Assembly (NCBI GenBank): GCA_041736675.1
Contig: JBGSTD010000047.1
Span: forward strand, 175,475-239,474
Reading direction: 5' to 3'
Source of the DNA: Salaquimonas sp041736675
GTDB lineage: Bacteria > Pseudomonadota > Alphaproteobacteria > Rhizobiales > Rhizobiaceae
Length of the DNA: 64,000 bases
The notes under the pieces are model-generated. The model ran no database searches. It was not told the origin of the DNA and saw only the letters and a list, made by a program, of their open reading frames with translations. The position numbers were made by a program, and so were the translations under genes. This document shows, in pieces, positions 51,018-61,116 of the stretch; the first letter of the stretch is position 1, and the number at the start of each line of letters is the position of its first letter.

Positions 51018-53468
51018 CTACATGTCATCGTAACTCGATGCGCCACTCTTGCCTTTGCCGGGGAGGACCTCATCATCATCAACAACATTGCGCACTGCGC
51101 CGGCAATTGCCTTTTTCTGCGCAGCGGTCAATCGCCGTGGCTTTTCATCCTCGGCAATTCTGACGGTCACTTCACGGTGGGCAAATTTTATCCCTTCTTT
51201 CTCGAACAATTCACGGATTGCGGCATAAATCGCTTTCCTGGTGATGAACTGATCTCCGGGTCTGGTCATGTATTTGACCCGGACAATCATCGCCGAATCT
51301 TCCATCTTGTAAACGCCCTGCGACTTTAGAGGCTGCAGGAAAAGGCTACCAATTGTAGGATCCTTCAATAGCTCCTGGCCAAGATTCTTAACCATCTTGC
51401 GTACTTTCTCTACGTCGGTGTTGTAGGGCAAGCGAAGCGGCAGCTTCATCATTACCCAGTCACGCGAATAGTTGGTGATGCGTTTTATCTCACCGAAAGG
51501 AATAGTGTGAACCGCTCCCAAATGATGGCGTAACTGAAACGAGCGCATAGAAATTTTTTCAACAATTCCGCGGATGTCTTCAATCTCGATATACTCGCCT
51601 TTGCGGAAAGCATCATCAATGAGAAAAAATGTGCCTGAAAACATATCCCGGATAAGCGTCTGTGCGCCAAAGCCGATGGCAATACCTACAACACCGGCAC
51701 CGGCAAACAGAGGACCAACATCAACACCAATTCCGGCAAGCACTACAACAATTGAAATTGCCACTATGATTGAAACGAGAACGTTGCGGAATATCGGCAG
51801 CAGAGTAGCGAGACGCGATTGCCCCTTGCCGCCCTCAATGTCTTCAAGAAGTGCTTGCCCTGGTTCACGATCGAGAGTGCCGCCCTCTTCAATGATCTTG
51901 AAATCGATATATTGGTTGAACGCCTTGTAGGCGCCGTATGCAATTACCAAAACGAGAACGGTATCAAGGAAGGACGCGAGCGGATGACCACCGTCCCTGC
52001 CTATGTCCACGCCCCAGAGCCTTGCCAGTTCGCCAACTGATACAGTCAGCACACCTGCCTGAATGACGCTGTTGAAGAAAGGTTTGAACGCCGGAAAATA
52101 TTTTCGATGGGTCGTATCAGGCCGATGCTGCAAATGCAGCGTCATTTCCTCACCGTCGCGGATATCATCATCACGGTCATCTTCGAGTCGACTAGCCATG
52201 GATTGAGCTGCCTGGCTGGCATTCCACTGGCGTACTTCCTGTAACGCCTTTTCACGGCGCATCTTGTAAAATTTCAACTCGCGATTCTGATAGATGTACT
52301 CAAGCAGGAAGACTGCGATGCCATAAACAAAGATCGCGACAATAAAAACGATAATCGGTGCGGCCATGAGCAGAAAACCGCCTGGAGCGCCAAGAACCAG
52401 ACGCAAGGAAGTCGCGACCCAGGCCATCACGATGTAAGTGAGCATCAGGGATGTGGCGATCCGGCTGACAAAATGCCGTACTGCGGATTTGGATTCAGGC
52501 ACACCTTTTCCCAAGGTCAACAGGCGGGTATCTTCACGATGCTTCAGTGTAAGGCCAACCAACATAATTCCACACAACAGCATTCCAAAAATAAATGTGA
52601 TGCGAAAAACGTCATTGGAAATTTCCAGATCTTCAACCAGTCGGCAGAACAGGATAATCACACTGCTGACCGTCAGCACCCGAACCCAATCCTTGAAAAT
52701 GGATTTGGCCCGTGTGTCCGAAAGATTGACGAGACGATGGCTGGGTGTATCGGGCATGAAGAAATTCCAGAACACCACACCGCGCACAATCCGGTATACC
52801 GCATAGGTCGAGACCACATCAAATATGATCCTGCGGGAAGGTTCGTGATCGCTGTCAAAAATGACGGCAATCAAAATGGCCGTCACAAAACCAACTACAA
52901 TACCCAGCGCCATCCAGCTGGCGCGAAACAGGACAAAACCCAGCTTGCCGCCGAGGCGCTTTTCATTTGGTCTGTAAAAATTCTCCGCCAAATGGTCCCG
53001 CCCCCATCCGGTTACCATTCTGAAAACAATATGTCCTGCCAGCACCCCGCCAAATGCGGTGGCAAAGGCTCTGGCAATCCACCAGAGCGTACGGTCGGGA
53101 TGCATGCCTTCAAGGATTGATGGCAAGTCCTTGTAAATCTCTACTGTATGGGAAAGCATGAACACAAAACGGTTGCGAGCCCTGATCAGATTTTCGCTTG
53201 CAAATATCGACGTCATTGTCATCGGTTCGTTTGCGGGCGCTGCAGCCTCTTCCTGCGGGGCAATGACGATAATGCGCGCGCCTTTGGACTTGGCATCATC
53301 CAGAATATTCTGAAGGACATCGCCTTCGGCCGTTGCGGCAGTTTCAGCCTTCTTCTCAGTGCTGGTTAAACCCGGAAAGCTTTGGGCTTGGGCTGATGAA
53401 AGTCCATCGTTTAATAGGAGCATGGCTGTCAGGAAAACGAGACATCCGAGATACTTGAGAAGCTGCAT
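51018..53468 (-). CDS. Large MscS-family mechanosensitive channel
   Basis: 816 residues from ATG 53468 (AAGG in front; ATG 53498 is also in frame). A signal peptide (YLGCLVFLTAMLLLNDG, SSAQAQ) begins the protein. A periplasmic N-terminal domain and about ten hydrophobic segments follow. The MscS core lies at about 560-770: the pore helix region AGVVGIAIGFGAQTLIRDMF (about 620) and FRKGEYIEIEDIRGIVEKIS (beta domain). The C-terminus is charged and ends SGASSYDDM. It opens at high membrane tension to release solutes. Large MscK/YbiO-like members are common in Hyphomicrobiales. Physical neighbour of the glycan genes but probably independent. Confidence 0.9.
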   Translation of the reverse strand: MQLLKYLGCLVFLTAMLLLNDGLSSAQAQSFPGLTSTEKKAETAATAEGDVLQNILDDAKSKGARIIVIAPQEEAAAPANEPMTMTSIFASENLIRARNRFVFMLSHTVEIYKDLPSILEGMHPDRTLWWIARAFATAFGGVLAGHIVFRMVTGWGRDHLAENFYRPNEKRLGGKLGFVLFRASWMALGIVVGFVTAILIAVIFDSDHEPSRRIIFDVVSTYAVYRIVRGVVFWNFFMPDTPSHRLVNLSDTRAKSIFKDWVRVLTVSSVIILFCRLVEDLEISNDVFRITFIFGMLLCGIMLVGLTLKHREDTRLLTLGKGVPESKSAVRHFVSRIATSLMLTYIVMAWVATSLRLVLGAPGGFLLMAAPIIVFIVAIFVYGIAVFLLEYIYQNRELKFYKMRREKALQEVRQWNASQAAQSMASRLEDDRDDDIRDGEEMTLHLQHRPDTTHRKYFPAFKPFFNSVIQAGVLTVSVGELARLWGVDIGRDGGHPLASFLDTVLVLVIAYGAYKAFNQYIDFKIIEEGGTLDREPGQALLEDIEGGKGQSRLATLLPIFRNVLVSIIVAISIVVVLAGIGVDVGPLFAGAGVVGIAIGFGAQTLIRDMFSGTFFLIDDAFRKGEYIEIEDIRGIVEKISMRSFQLRHHLGAVHTIPFGEIKRITNYSRDWVMMKLPLRLPYNTDVEKVRKMVKNLGQELLKDPTIGSLFLQPLKSQGVYKMEDSAMIVRVKYMTRPGDQFITRKAIYAAIRELFEKEGIKFAHREVTVRIAEDEKPRRLTAAQKKAIAGAVRNVVDDDEVLPGKGKSGASSYDDM

Positions 53469-53586
53469 GAACTGGCCTTGAGTTTTGAATCCGACCAAAG
53501 GCTATGTCGCCGATATGTCATGAAAAGATGCGATTCATTTTATCGTGTGCCGATAACATAATCCCTATTTTCCCAAGTTCCAATCA

Positions 53587-53607
53587 TAACCTGTCAAATT
53601 CAGGTTA
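53587..53607. promoter_or_regulatory. TAACCTG-N7-CAGGTTA dyad in the 310-base gap before the ABC transporter
   Basis: A perfect inverted repeat with seven-base arms (53587-53593 and 53601-53607). It lies between the divergent MscS gene (start 53468) and ABC ATPase gene (start 53779). It is a candidate operator. Nothing else was recognised in 53469-53778 apart from an upstream in-frame extension of the ATPase gene. Confidence 0.4.
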
Positions 53608-53778
53608 CCTCAGATTTTCAGACGGAAGGCAGCTATCTGAGTGACATTTTGGGATACAATTGGCCGACGAAGTGGAAGTTTCCATTTGCTTTTTGTTTCA
53701 CGCCCGTTACCTTGCCTGAAGGTCTTGGGAGAGTACGGTGATGTTGAAATTCGCCCGAAAATAAGTTCTGGATGTAAC

Positions 53779-55707
53779 ATGTCTGTGATGCACGTTGATA
53801 AACCTGAAGCAGTGTCACAAGATGTTGCGTCTGGTGGGCAAGATCTCCTGAGAATCGAAAACCTTGCGATTACCATCAAAACCCAGCGTATATCGCTGGA
53901 TGTTGTAAAAGGTGTCAGTTTCCGCATTCCGATTGGCAAGACTGTCGCTTTGGTCGGAGAATCGGGTTCTGGCAAATCCATTATTGCGCAGGCAATACTC
54001 GGTATTTTGCCGCAAGTGGCAAGAATTACAGGCGGTCATATATATTTTCGTGATCCTGCACAAAATGGCGAACAGCATGACCATGCAACGGAAGATGCCG
54101 ACGGAACCTACATGCAGTCAATGCGCGGCGGCCGGATATCAATCATTTTTCAGGAGCCCATGACGTCACTTTCGCCTATTCATACAATCGGCGACCAAGT
54201 CGAAGAAGCCTTGATACTGCATCGCAACATTTCCAAAGACGACGCCAAATCGACAACAACAGACATGTTGAAGCTGGTTGGCTTTCCCGATCCTGAACGT
54301 GCCTATGATATGTATTCGATGGAGCTGTCGGGTGGGTTGAGGCAGCGTGCAATGATTGCGATGGCGCTGATCTGCAATCCGGCCCTTTTGATTGCGGATG
54401 AGCCTACCACCGCGCTTGACGTTACGGTTCAGGCAAATGTGCTTGCTCTGCTGAAAGACATGCAAAGGCGGCTTAACATGTCTTTGCTGCTGATTACCCA
54501 TGATCTGGGTGTCGTTGCCAACATGGCCGATGAAGTGGTGATCATATATCATGGCGAGGTTCTGGAGGCGGGGCCGCTTGAGAAAATTTTTACCAATCCC
54601 GGTCACGCCTATACGAAAGCACTGATGCGCGCAGTCCCCAGCCTGACGATGAAAAAAGGGGAAGTGCTTCAAGCTGTTCGTGAGGCAAGTAACGTTATTC
54701 CAACCATGCTGGCGAAGGATCGTGATCGCCGTCTGAATGGCGTTGGGCCACTTTTGTCTGCGCGCAATATAACCAAGAGTTTCGGTGAACGGGAAAGTTC
54801 CTGGTTTAAAAAGCAAAAGAACCGTTTTCTTGCGGTTGACAATGTAAGCTTCGATATCATGCGGGGCGAATGCTTCGGCATTGTTGGTGAAAGTGGCTGT
54901 GGAAAATCGACACTGAGTAAACTGATCATGCGCGCCTTGACGCTCGATGCCGGCGAGATCACCTTTTCAACAGGCGAAGAGATGTTCAATGTTTCCACAT
55001 TGAAAGGACAGGCACTGAAAGATTACCGCCGTCACGCGCAAATCGTCTTTCAGGACCCGTTCAGTTCATTAACGCCGCGGTCAACAGTCCTGAACACCCT
55101 CCTCGAACCAATGGAAATCCACAATCTGGGCACTCGTGAGGAGCGGCGCCAATATGCGACGGAACTGATGGAGATGGTGGGATTGCGGCCAACTTTCCTC
55201 AATCGGTATCCCCACAGTTTTTCAGGTGGACAACGCCAGCGGATCGGAATTGCACGAGCCCTGGCACTGGCGCCTGAACTGCTGATTTGTGACGAGCCCG
55301 TTTCAGCGCTGGATGTCTCTGTCCAGGCGCGGGTTCTCAACCTGTTGCGCAAACTGCAGGCTGACCTCGGACTGACAATGTTGTTTATTTCCCACAACCT
55401 TGCTGTTGTAAAATATATCGCTGACAGAATTGCCGTAATGCGCAAGGGCAAAATCGTGGAAATTGCGAGCACGGAAGAATTGTTCAAAAATCCGGTGCAT
55501 CCCTATACCAGGACGCTGCTTTCGGCTGTACCGAGCGTTGATCTTGAACTGAAACTGGATTTTGCTGCCCTGGGAGGGGAAAGCGAAAACGTCGAGGATG
55601 ACTGGGAAGAAAGATTCCATTGTTGGAACGATCTTAAATACCCGTCACAATTGCGCGATATCGGAAACAATCATATGGTTCTGACAAACCGGGACTTTCA
55701 GGATTGA
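53779..55707 (+). CDS. Fused ABC transporter ATP-binding protein (DppD-DppF type)
   Basis: 642 residues from ATG 53779 (weak ribosome site; frame open upstream to 53641). Two complete ATPase domains in one chain. The first has Walker A VGESGSGKSIIAQAIL (about 60), signature LSGGLRQRAMIAMAL and Walker B LLIADEPTTALDV. The second has Walker A VGESGCGKSTLSKLI (about 372), signature FSGGQRQRIGIARAL and Walker B LLICDEPVSALDV. Both end with oligopeptide-transporter C-termini (HAYTKALMRAVPS; HPYTRTLLSAVPS). It powers a peptide/nickel/oligosaccharide-type importer with the binding protein and permeases that follow. Confidence 0.92.
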   Translation: MSVMHVDKPEAVSQDVASGGQDLLRIENLAITIKTQRISLDVVKGVSFRIPIGKTVALVGESGSGKSIIAQAILGILPQVARITGGHIYFRDPAQNGEQHDHATEDADGTYMQSMRGGRISIIFQEPMTSLSPIHTIGDQVEEALILHRNISKDDAKSTTTDMLKLVGFPDPERAYDMYSMELSGGLRQRAMIAMALICNPALLIADEPTTALDVTVQANVLALLKDMQRRLNMSLLLITHDLGVVANMADEVVIIYHGEVLEAGPLEKIFTNPGHAYTKALMRAVPSLTMKKGEVLQAVREASNVIPTMLAKDRDRRLNGVGPLLSARNITKSFGERESSWFKKQKNRFLAVDNVSFDIMRGECFGIVGESGCGKSTLSKLIMRALTLDAGEITFSTGEEMFNVSTLKGQALKDYRRHAQIVFQDPFSSLTPRSTVLNTLLEPMEIHNLGTREERRQYATELMEMVGLRPTFLNRYPHSFSGGQRQRIGIARALALAPELLICDEPVSALDVSVQARVLNLLRKLQADLGLTMLFISHNLAVVKYIADRIAVMRKGKIVEIASTEELFKNPVHPYTRTLLSAVPSVDLELKLDFAALGGESENVEDDWEERFHCWNDLKYPSQLRDIGNNHMVLTNRDFQD

Positions 55708-55753
55708 ACAGAATAGGCATTGCAGCAGAACGTGAGGCAGGGAAGAGAAAAGA

Positions 55754-57661
55754 ATGTTGATATTGAATAGATTTTGCCTTGCCATAGCGATGATGCTGTT
55801 TTTTGCCGGGAACTTGCCAAAAGTCTGGGCTGCCGAATTGGGTGAGCCGCCTGTTCTTGAAGCCAGGATTGCCGCCGGCGAACTACCTCCCATGGCACAG
55901 CGCCTGCCCGATAACCCGTTTGTGGTTGATATGCCTTCGCTTGGCAAAACCCACGGCAAATATGGCGGAACCATTCGAACCCTGATGGCAAGTTCCAAAG
56001 ACATCCGGATGATGACTGTGTACGGCTATTCTAGGCTTGTCGGTTTTGACGGTGAACTTAATCTTGTTGCTGACATACTTGAGAGTTTTGAGGTCAGCGA
56101 AGGCCGGATCTTCACGTTCAAGCTGCGCAAGAACCACAAATGGTCTGACGGGCACCCGTTTACCGCTGAAGATTTCAAGTTCTATTGGGAAGATGTTGCT
56201 CTACATCCTGAATTGAGCCGCAGCGATGACAGCACGGAAATGCTGGTCGAAGGCAAATTGCCGACTTTTGAAATGATCGATGATCTGACAGTACGCTATA
56301 CCTGGGAAAAGCCCAATCCGCTGTTTCTGGGTTCATTAGCCGCGCCGCGTCCCAACATGATCTTTGCGCCCGCACACTACATGAAACAGTTTCATGAAAA
56401 ATATCAGGACAAAGCAGCGCTCGACAAAATGGTAACCGAAAGCGGAGAGCGCAACTGGGTTTCGCTCTTTATCAACAAAGGGCGACACTACCGTCCGGAA
56501 AATCCTGATTTGCCGAGGCTGGACCCTTGGATCAACCTTACAGCGCCGCCTGCGGAACAGTTCACCTTCACCAGAAATCCCTATTTCCACCGGGTCGATG
56601 ATCAAGGACTGCAACTGCCATATGTTGACGCTGTGGTTGTCGGGATCAGTTCGGCAGAAATCATACCTGCCAAAACCGGTAGCGGGGAAGCCGATCTGCA
56701 GGCACGCTATCTGAGGTTTTCTGACTATACATTCCTCAAGGCTTCTGCAAAAGCCCATGACATGAATGTGGCTCTCTGGCAGGAAGGAAAAGGTTCACAA
56801 CTGGCAATTTTTCCAAACCTGAACACCTCGGACGAGGTCTGGCGCGGTATATTCCGTGATGTCAGATTTCGCCGTGCCCTATCGCTCTCCATCGACAGGG
56901 AAGAATTGAACCAGCAGTTTTTCTTTGGACTCGGCAACGTTTCAGCCAACACAGTCATGCCGTCCTCACCTCTGTATGAAGATGAATTCGCCAATGCCTG
57001 GATTGAATATGACGTAGATGATGCCAATGAAATGCTCGACGAAATGGGTCTCAAAATGGGCCCGGACGGGGTGCGTATTCTCCCTGATGGGCGACCTGCA
57101 GAGATTGTCATGGAAGGCGCAGGCAACAGCGAGGAAACTGATATCGCAGAATTGCTGAAAGGCTATTGGAAGGAAATCGGCATCAGGATATTCAACAGGA
57201 ATATTCCAATCGAGAACCTGCGGCGGCGCAACCTTTCTGGTGAAACCCTGCTCACGCTTGGTGTAGGACTTGACCTTGGTCTGGCGGTTGCTGATCTTGC
57301 TCCCAATGAACTGGCGCCAACTTCACAAGCGCAGGCCAACTGGCCGAAATGGGGAAACTATTTCGACAGCAACAAGGTTTCGGGCGAAGCTCCCGATCTT
57401 CCCGAAGTAACGCAGTTGATGGACCTGTTTGCTCAATGGTCAGTTTCAAGTTCGACCGAAGAGCGTGAGGAAATCTGGGGAACCATGCTTGGCATTTACA
57501 CGGACCAGGTCTTTACAATCGGCATCGTCAACGGTGTCATGCAACCGATTGTCTATCGCAGTAAACTCAAGAACATTCCTTCGGAAGGTGTGTTTACCTT
57601 TGCTCCTACCGCCTATTTCGGAACCTATTATATGGATTCCTTCTACTTCGCAGACGAATAA
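55754..57661 (+). CDS. Family-5 extracellular substrate-binding protein
   Basis: 635 residues, longer than typical oligopeptide-binding proteins (about 530). The signal peptide is LNRFCLAIAMMLFFAGNLPKV, with cleavage near AWA-AE. The family-5 pattern is visible in KYGGTIRTLMASS, LVADILESFEVSEGRIFTFK, SDGHPFTAEDFKFYWED and GIFRDVRFRRALSLSIDREE. Members bind peptides, nickel, or oligosaccharides (the last in Thermotoga-type systems). Context with glycosyltransferases and a phosphomannomutase favours a glycan or glycoconjugate ligand, but this is inferred. Confidence 0.9.
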   Translation: MLILNRFCLAIAMMLFFAGNLPKVWAAELGEPPVLEARIAAGELPPMAQRLPDNPFVVDMPSLGKTHGKYGGTIRTLMASSKDIRMMTVYGYSRLVGFDGELNLVADILESFEVSEGRIFTFKLRKNHKWSDGHPFTAEDFKFYWEDVALHPELSRSDDSTEMLVEGKLPTFEMIDDLTVRYTWEKPNPLFLGSLAAPRPNMIFAPAHYMKQFHEKYQDKAALDKMVTESGERNWVSLFINKGRHYRPENPDLPRLDPWINLTAPPAEQFTFTRNPYFHRVDDQGLQLPYVDAVVVGISSAEIIPAKTGSGEADLQARYLRFSDYTFLKASAKAHDMNVALWQEGKGSQLAIFPNLNTSDEVWRGIFRDVRFRRALSLSIDREELNQQFFFGLGNVSANTVMPSSPLYEDEFANAWIEYDVDDANEMLDEMGLKMGPDGVRILPDGRPAEIVMEGAGNSEETDIAELLKGYWKEIGIRIFNRNIPIENLRRRNLSGETLLTLGVGLDLGLAVADLAPNELAPTSQAQANWPKWGNYFDSNKVSGEAPDLPEVTQLMDLFAQWSVSSSTEEREEIWGTMLGIYTDQVFTIGIVNGVMQPIVYRSKLKNIPSEGVFTFAPTAYFGTYYMDSFYFADE

Positions 57662-57669
57662 GGCGCTCA

Positions 57670-58668
57670 ATGATCAACTATCTCTTCTATCGTTTGCTGG
57701 CGGCTATTCCAACGCTGATACTGATCAGTATGTTGATCTTTGCGGTTATCGAACTTCCTCCCGGAGACTATTTTGAGACGTTTCTGGCGGAGCAGGAAGC
57801 GCTGGGAGAATCGGTTGACCCGAAGAAAATTGAGTATCTCAAAGAAACCTACGGCTTCGACCAACCCTTGCCTGTTCGTTATGTCAGTTGGGTCGCAGGC
57901 ATGTTGCAGGGCGACTTCGGCTATTCGTTCGAGTATGAACTGCCCGTAAACGAAGTGATCGGCAGCAGGGTTTACATGACAATGCTTGTCTCATTCATCA
58001 CCATCATTTTCACTTGGCTCATCGCATTTCCAATCGGCATTTATTCAGCTACCCACAAATACTCCTGGAGTGATTACGGCCTCACGTTCATCGGACTTTT
58101 GGGTCTTGCAACACCCAATTTTCTTCTAGCCCTGATCCTGATGTATTTTGCAAATGTGTGGTTTGGAACTTCTATTGGACATTTGATGGATGCGCGCTTT
58201 ATTGACCAGCCGATAAGTTGGGAAAAGTTCAAATCCATTGTTGAACATCTGGTCATACCTGTGATCGTGATTGGAACTGCGGGTACTGCGGCTATGATCC
58301 GAAGATTGCGGGCCAACCTTCTGGACGAGCTGCAAAAACAATATGTAACCACAGCGCGGGCGAAAGGGGTTCCGCCCTTCAAGGCGCTGGTAAAATATCC
58401 GTTGCGCATGTCCCTCAATTTTTTCATTTCAGATATCGGCAGCATTCTACCTTCGGTTATTTCGGGAGCCGAGGTTGTTGCAATTGTTCTTTCACTGGAG
58501 ACAACCGGTCCGCTGCTTATCAGTGCCCTTAAAAGTCAGGACATGTACCTGGCAGGCTCATTCCTGATGATGCTCGCTGTTCTTACTGTAATCGGCGTGC
58601 TGATTTCCGACATTGCACTTGCCCTGCTGGACCCTCGAATTCGGCTAAAGGGAGGGCGACACAGATGA
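57670..58668 (+). CDS. ABC transporter permease (DppB-type)
   Basis: 332 residues with six membrane segments. The N-terminal YRLLAAIPTLILISMLIFAV is the classic first helix of DppB/OppB permeases, followed by a periplasmic loop (EYLKETYGFDQPLPVRYVSW). The permease domain begins near residue 95, with the EAA-like loop YVTTARAKGVPPFKALVKYP (about 220) contacting the ATPase. It starts nine bases after the binding-protein gene and overlaps the next permease by four bases. Confidence 0.93.
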   Translation: MINYLFYRLLAAIPTLILISMLIFAVIELPPGDYFETFLAEQEALGESVDPKKIEYLKETYGFDQPLPVRYVSWVAGMLQGDFGYSFEYELPVNEVIGSRVYMTMLVSFITIIFTWLIAFPIGIYSATHKYSWSDYGLTFIGLLGLATPNFLLALILMYFANVWFGTSIGHLMDARFIDQPISWEKFKSIVEHLVIPVIVIGTAGTAAMIRRLRANLLDELQKQYVTTARAKGVPPFKALVKYPLRMSLNFFISDIGSILPSVISGAEVVAIVLSLETTGPLLISALKSQDMYLAGSFLMMLAVLTVIGVLISDIALALLDPRIRLKGGRHR

Positions 58669-59840
58669 AAACCTCCCTGCCCCGTGATGGAGGCGAAATA
58701 GGTCATTTTGTTTCCGATGCGCCTTTCGATCCCAACTCCATCGAGCAATTGACAGATGAGCAAAAGGAATTCTATCTCGCATCACAAAAAAAGCTGATGT
58801 GGTGGAAATTCAAGTTGCACCGCCTTGCTGTGGCTTCCGGCATTTTTCTTCTTGTGGTTTATGTTTCCATTCTGTTTTCAGAATTTCTGGCACCTTACGA
58901 ACTTAATCACAGGTTCACCAAAAACATCTATCAGCCGCCACAATCAGTTCATTTGTTTCACGAAGGCAGTTTTGTCGGTCCTTTTGTCTATGGCACAAAA
59001 TATGCACTCAACATGGAGACATTGGCGCGCGAATATACGCCTGACACCAGCAAGATCTATAAAGTGAATTTCTTCTGCGAAGGAGACAAATACAAGTTCT
59101 GGGGCCTGTTTGAGGCAAGAGCCCATTTGATTTGCGTGGAAAAAGGCGGCACGCTGTTTATCTTTGGAACCGACCGCCTTGGCCGGGATGTTCTTTCTCG
59201 CATCATATATGGAACCCGCATATCCATGACCATCGGCCTCATCGGGATTGCCATAAGTTTCATTCTTGGCATCACTATCGGTGGACTTGCCGGTTATTAT
59301 GGCGGCTGGGTAGATAACATTGTTCAGCGTATTATCGAGGTGATCCAAAGTATTCCAAGCATTCCGTTATGGCTTGCGATTGCTGCAATCATACCTGTGA
59401 GCTGGAGCCCGATTCTTGTCTACTTTGCGATTTCGATTGTGCTTGCCTTGCTCGATTGGACTGGCCTTGCAAGGGCTGTCCGCTCGAAACTGCTGTCGCT
59501 GCGCGAGGAGGATTATGTTCTTGCAGCAGAGCTGCAGGGGGCTCGCTCCCAGAGGATCATCCTGCGCCATCTGGTTCCTGGATTCATGAGCCATTTGATT
59601 GCATCGGCAACACTAACAATTCCAAGCATGATTTTGGGCGAGACTGCCCTCAGTTTCCTCGGGCTTGGCCTGAGGCCGCCGGTTACCAGTTGGGGCGTAT
59701 TGCTCAATGAGGCACAAAACATCAATGTCGTCGTCTTGTATCCATGGCTCATCATCCCGGTCGTGCCGGTTGTGCTGGTCATTCTGGCATTCAATTTCCT
59801 CGGCGACGGACTGCGCGATGCGGCGGACCCATATGCCTGA
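58665..59840 (+). CDS. ABC transporter permease (DppC-type) with extra periplasmic insert
   Basis: 391 residues, about 90 more than a usual DppC/OppC. A 50-residue cytoplasmic N-terminus and first helix (about 54-75) are followed by a long periplasmic region. Between SEFLAPYEL (about 80) and the conserved GTDRLGRDVLSRIIYGTRIS (about 168-187) lies an unusual stretch of roughly 65 residues with two cysteines (Cys138 and Cys157). The EAA-like loop is EEDYVLAAELQGARSQRIIL. The insert would face the binding protein. It is coupled to the first permease and convergent with the GT4 gene (7 bases). Confidence 0.9.
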   Translation: MKTSLPRDGGEIGHFVSDAPFDPNSIEQLTDEQKEFYLASQKKLMWWKFKLHRLAVASGIFLLVVYVSILFSEFLAPYELNHRFTKNIYQPPQSVHLFHEGSFVGPFVYGTKYALNMETLAREYTPDTSKIYKVNFFCEGDKYKFWGLFEARAHLICVEKGGTLFIFGTDRLGRDVLSRIIYGTRISMTIGLIGIAISFILGITIGGLAGYYGGWVDNIVQRIIEVIQSIPSIPLWLAIAAIIPVSWSPILVYFAISIVLALLDWTGLARAVRSKLLSLREEDYVLAAELQGARSQRIILRHLVPGFMSHLIASATLTIPSMILGETALSFLGLGLRPPVTSWGVLLNEAQNINVVVLYPWLIIPVVPVVLVILAFNFLGDGLRDAADPYA

Positions 59841-59847
59841 GGCGTAA

Positions 59848-61116
59848 TTACGCACGGTCCGCGTTCGGGAATTTGCCGAGGCTTGCGCGCAGGTATTCCG
59901 CCAAGGGTTCCATCGAGGCGTTATGCTCAAATTTGCTATGAACTATTTCAGCACCTGCCCCGCCCATGCTGCGGCGCAGGAGTGGATTTTTGATCGCATG
60001 TTCAAGAGCTGCAGCGAGCGCGTCAACATCATCCGGAGGAACCAGCATTCCGTTGATACCGTCGGTGATCAACTCAGGCACTCCAGAAATCGGCGTCGAA
60101 ATTACCATTACACCCTGGCTCTGCGCTTCTACAATTACATTGGGCAGTCCGTCCCGATCCCCCGATTTTGCAATCCGGCAGGGAAGAACAAAGAGGTCTG
60201 ATGCCTGATATTGTTGAATGACACCGGACTGGGCCATCGATCCAAGAAAGCTGATTTTTGGTGTCATGCCGGTGGCTTCAGCCAATTGTCTGATTTCTTC
60301 GGATTGTTCGCCCGTACCAATCTGTGTCCAATGCCAATTCAGCTCCTTGGGCAATCGGGCCAGCGCCCGAACCAGAACATCAAGCCCTTTCTTTTCAACC
60401 GGCCTGGCAACAGTCAGCAGTTGAACGGGGTTTTGCGGATTACTGCCATCGGGGCCGATGGGAATATCCCCGCGACGCGAAAACCTTGACAGATCAAGTC
60501 CATGGTAAACCAGATGAACCTTTGACGGATCATCAGACAATTTTTGCAGGTGCGCATGTCCGTTGCGGGTACAGGTCACCAGCCAATCCATGCTGGCGAG
60601 CTTGTCCTTCAATTCCCAGTCTTCCGATGTCCAGATGTCCTTTGCATGAGCCGATGCTGCCCAATTCATGTCCAGCATTTCGGCGGCATATTTCGCCACT
60701 GAAGACGGCGTATGAATGAAATGGCTGTAGATCATCGCACCATCGGAGGGGAATTCTGCAGCCAGAACCAGCGCCTGACCAAATCGGCGAAAGCGGTTGG
60801 GTGTAAAATCCCTTGGCAGATCCTGCAGGAAAGAAGCATACGCCTTTTTGTAACCGCTGAGCCGGCGCGCCATCCACCAGCTTTGCAATACACGCAAAGG
60901 TTCACGGTAAAGATATTCCGGCAAATAAAGCAAAGGTGCCTTGATTGCCTCATGGACAGGATGCTTCTTGCTGCTGGTGGGATGTCGCAGCGATACGATT
61001 GTAATTACAAATCCCAACTTCTCAAGTGAGCGTATTTCCTCGGCTATAAAGGTTTCAGACAGACGCGGATAACCTTTCAGGACCAGTACAATTCTCTTGG
61101 GATTTTCCATGATCAA
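59848..61116 (-). CDS. GT4-family glycosyltransferase
   Basis: 422 residues of GT-B fold. The N-terminal domain begins KRIVLVLKGYPRLSETFIAE, a motif of WaaG/colanic-type GT4 enzymes that build exopolysaccharides. The C-terminal domain (about 220-390) has LLTVARPVEKKGLDVLVRAL and the donor E-x7-E region in DRDGLPNVIVEAQSQG, then TPISGVPELITDGINGMLVP. It starts four bases inside the end of the preceding GT28-like gene (coupled). It ends seven bases from the convergent DppC-type gene. Confidence 0.9.
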   Translation of the reverse strand: MIMENPKRIVLVLKGYPRLSETFIAEEIRSLEKLGFVITIVSLRHPTSSKKHPVHEAIKAPLLYLPEYLYREPLRVLQSWWMARRLSGYKKAYASFLQDLPRDFTPNRFRRFGQALVLAAEFPSDGAMIYSHFIHTPSSVAKYAAEMLDMNWAASAHAKDIWTSEDWELKDKLASMDWLVTCTRNGHAHLQKLSDDPSKVHLVYHGLDLSRFSRRGDIPIGPDGSNPQNPVQLLTVARPVEKKGLDVLVRALARLPKELNWHWTQIGTGEQSEEIRQLAEATGMTPKISFLGSMAQSGVIQQYQASDLFVLPCRIAKSGDRDGLPNVIVEAQSQGVMVISTPISGVPELITDGINGMLVPPDDVDALAAALEHAIKNPLLRRSMGGAGAEIVHSKFEHNASMEPLAEYLRASLGKFPNADRA

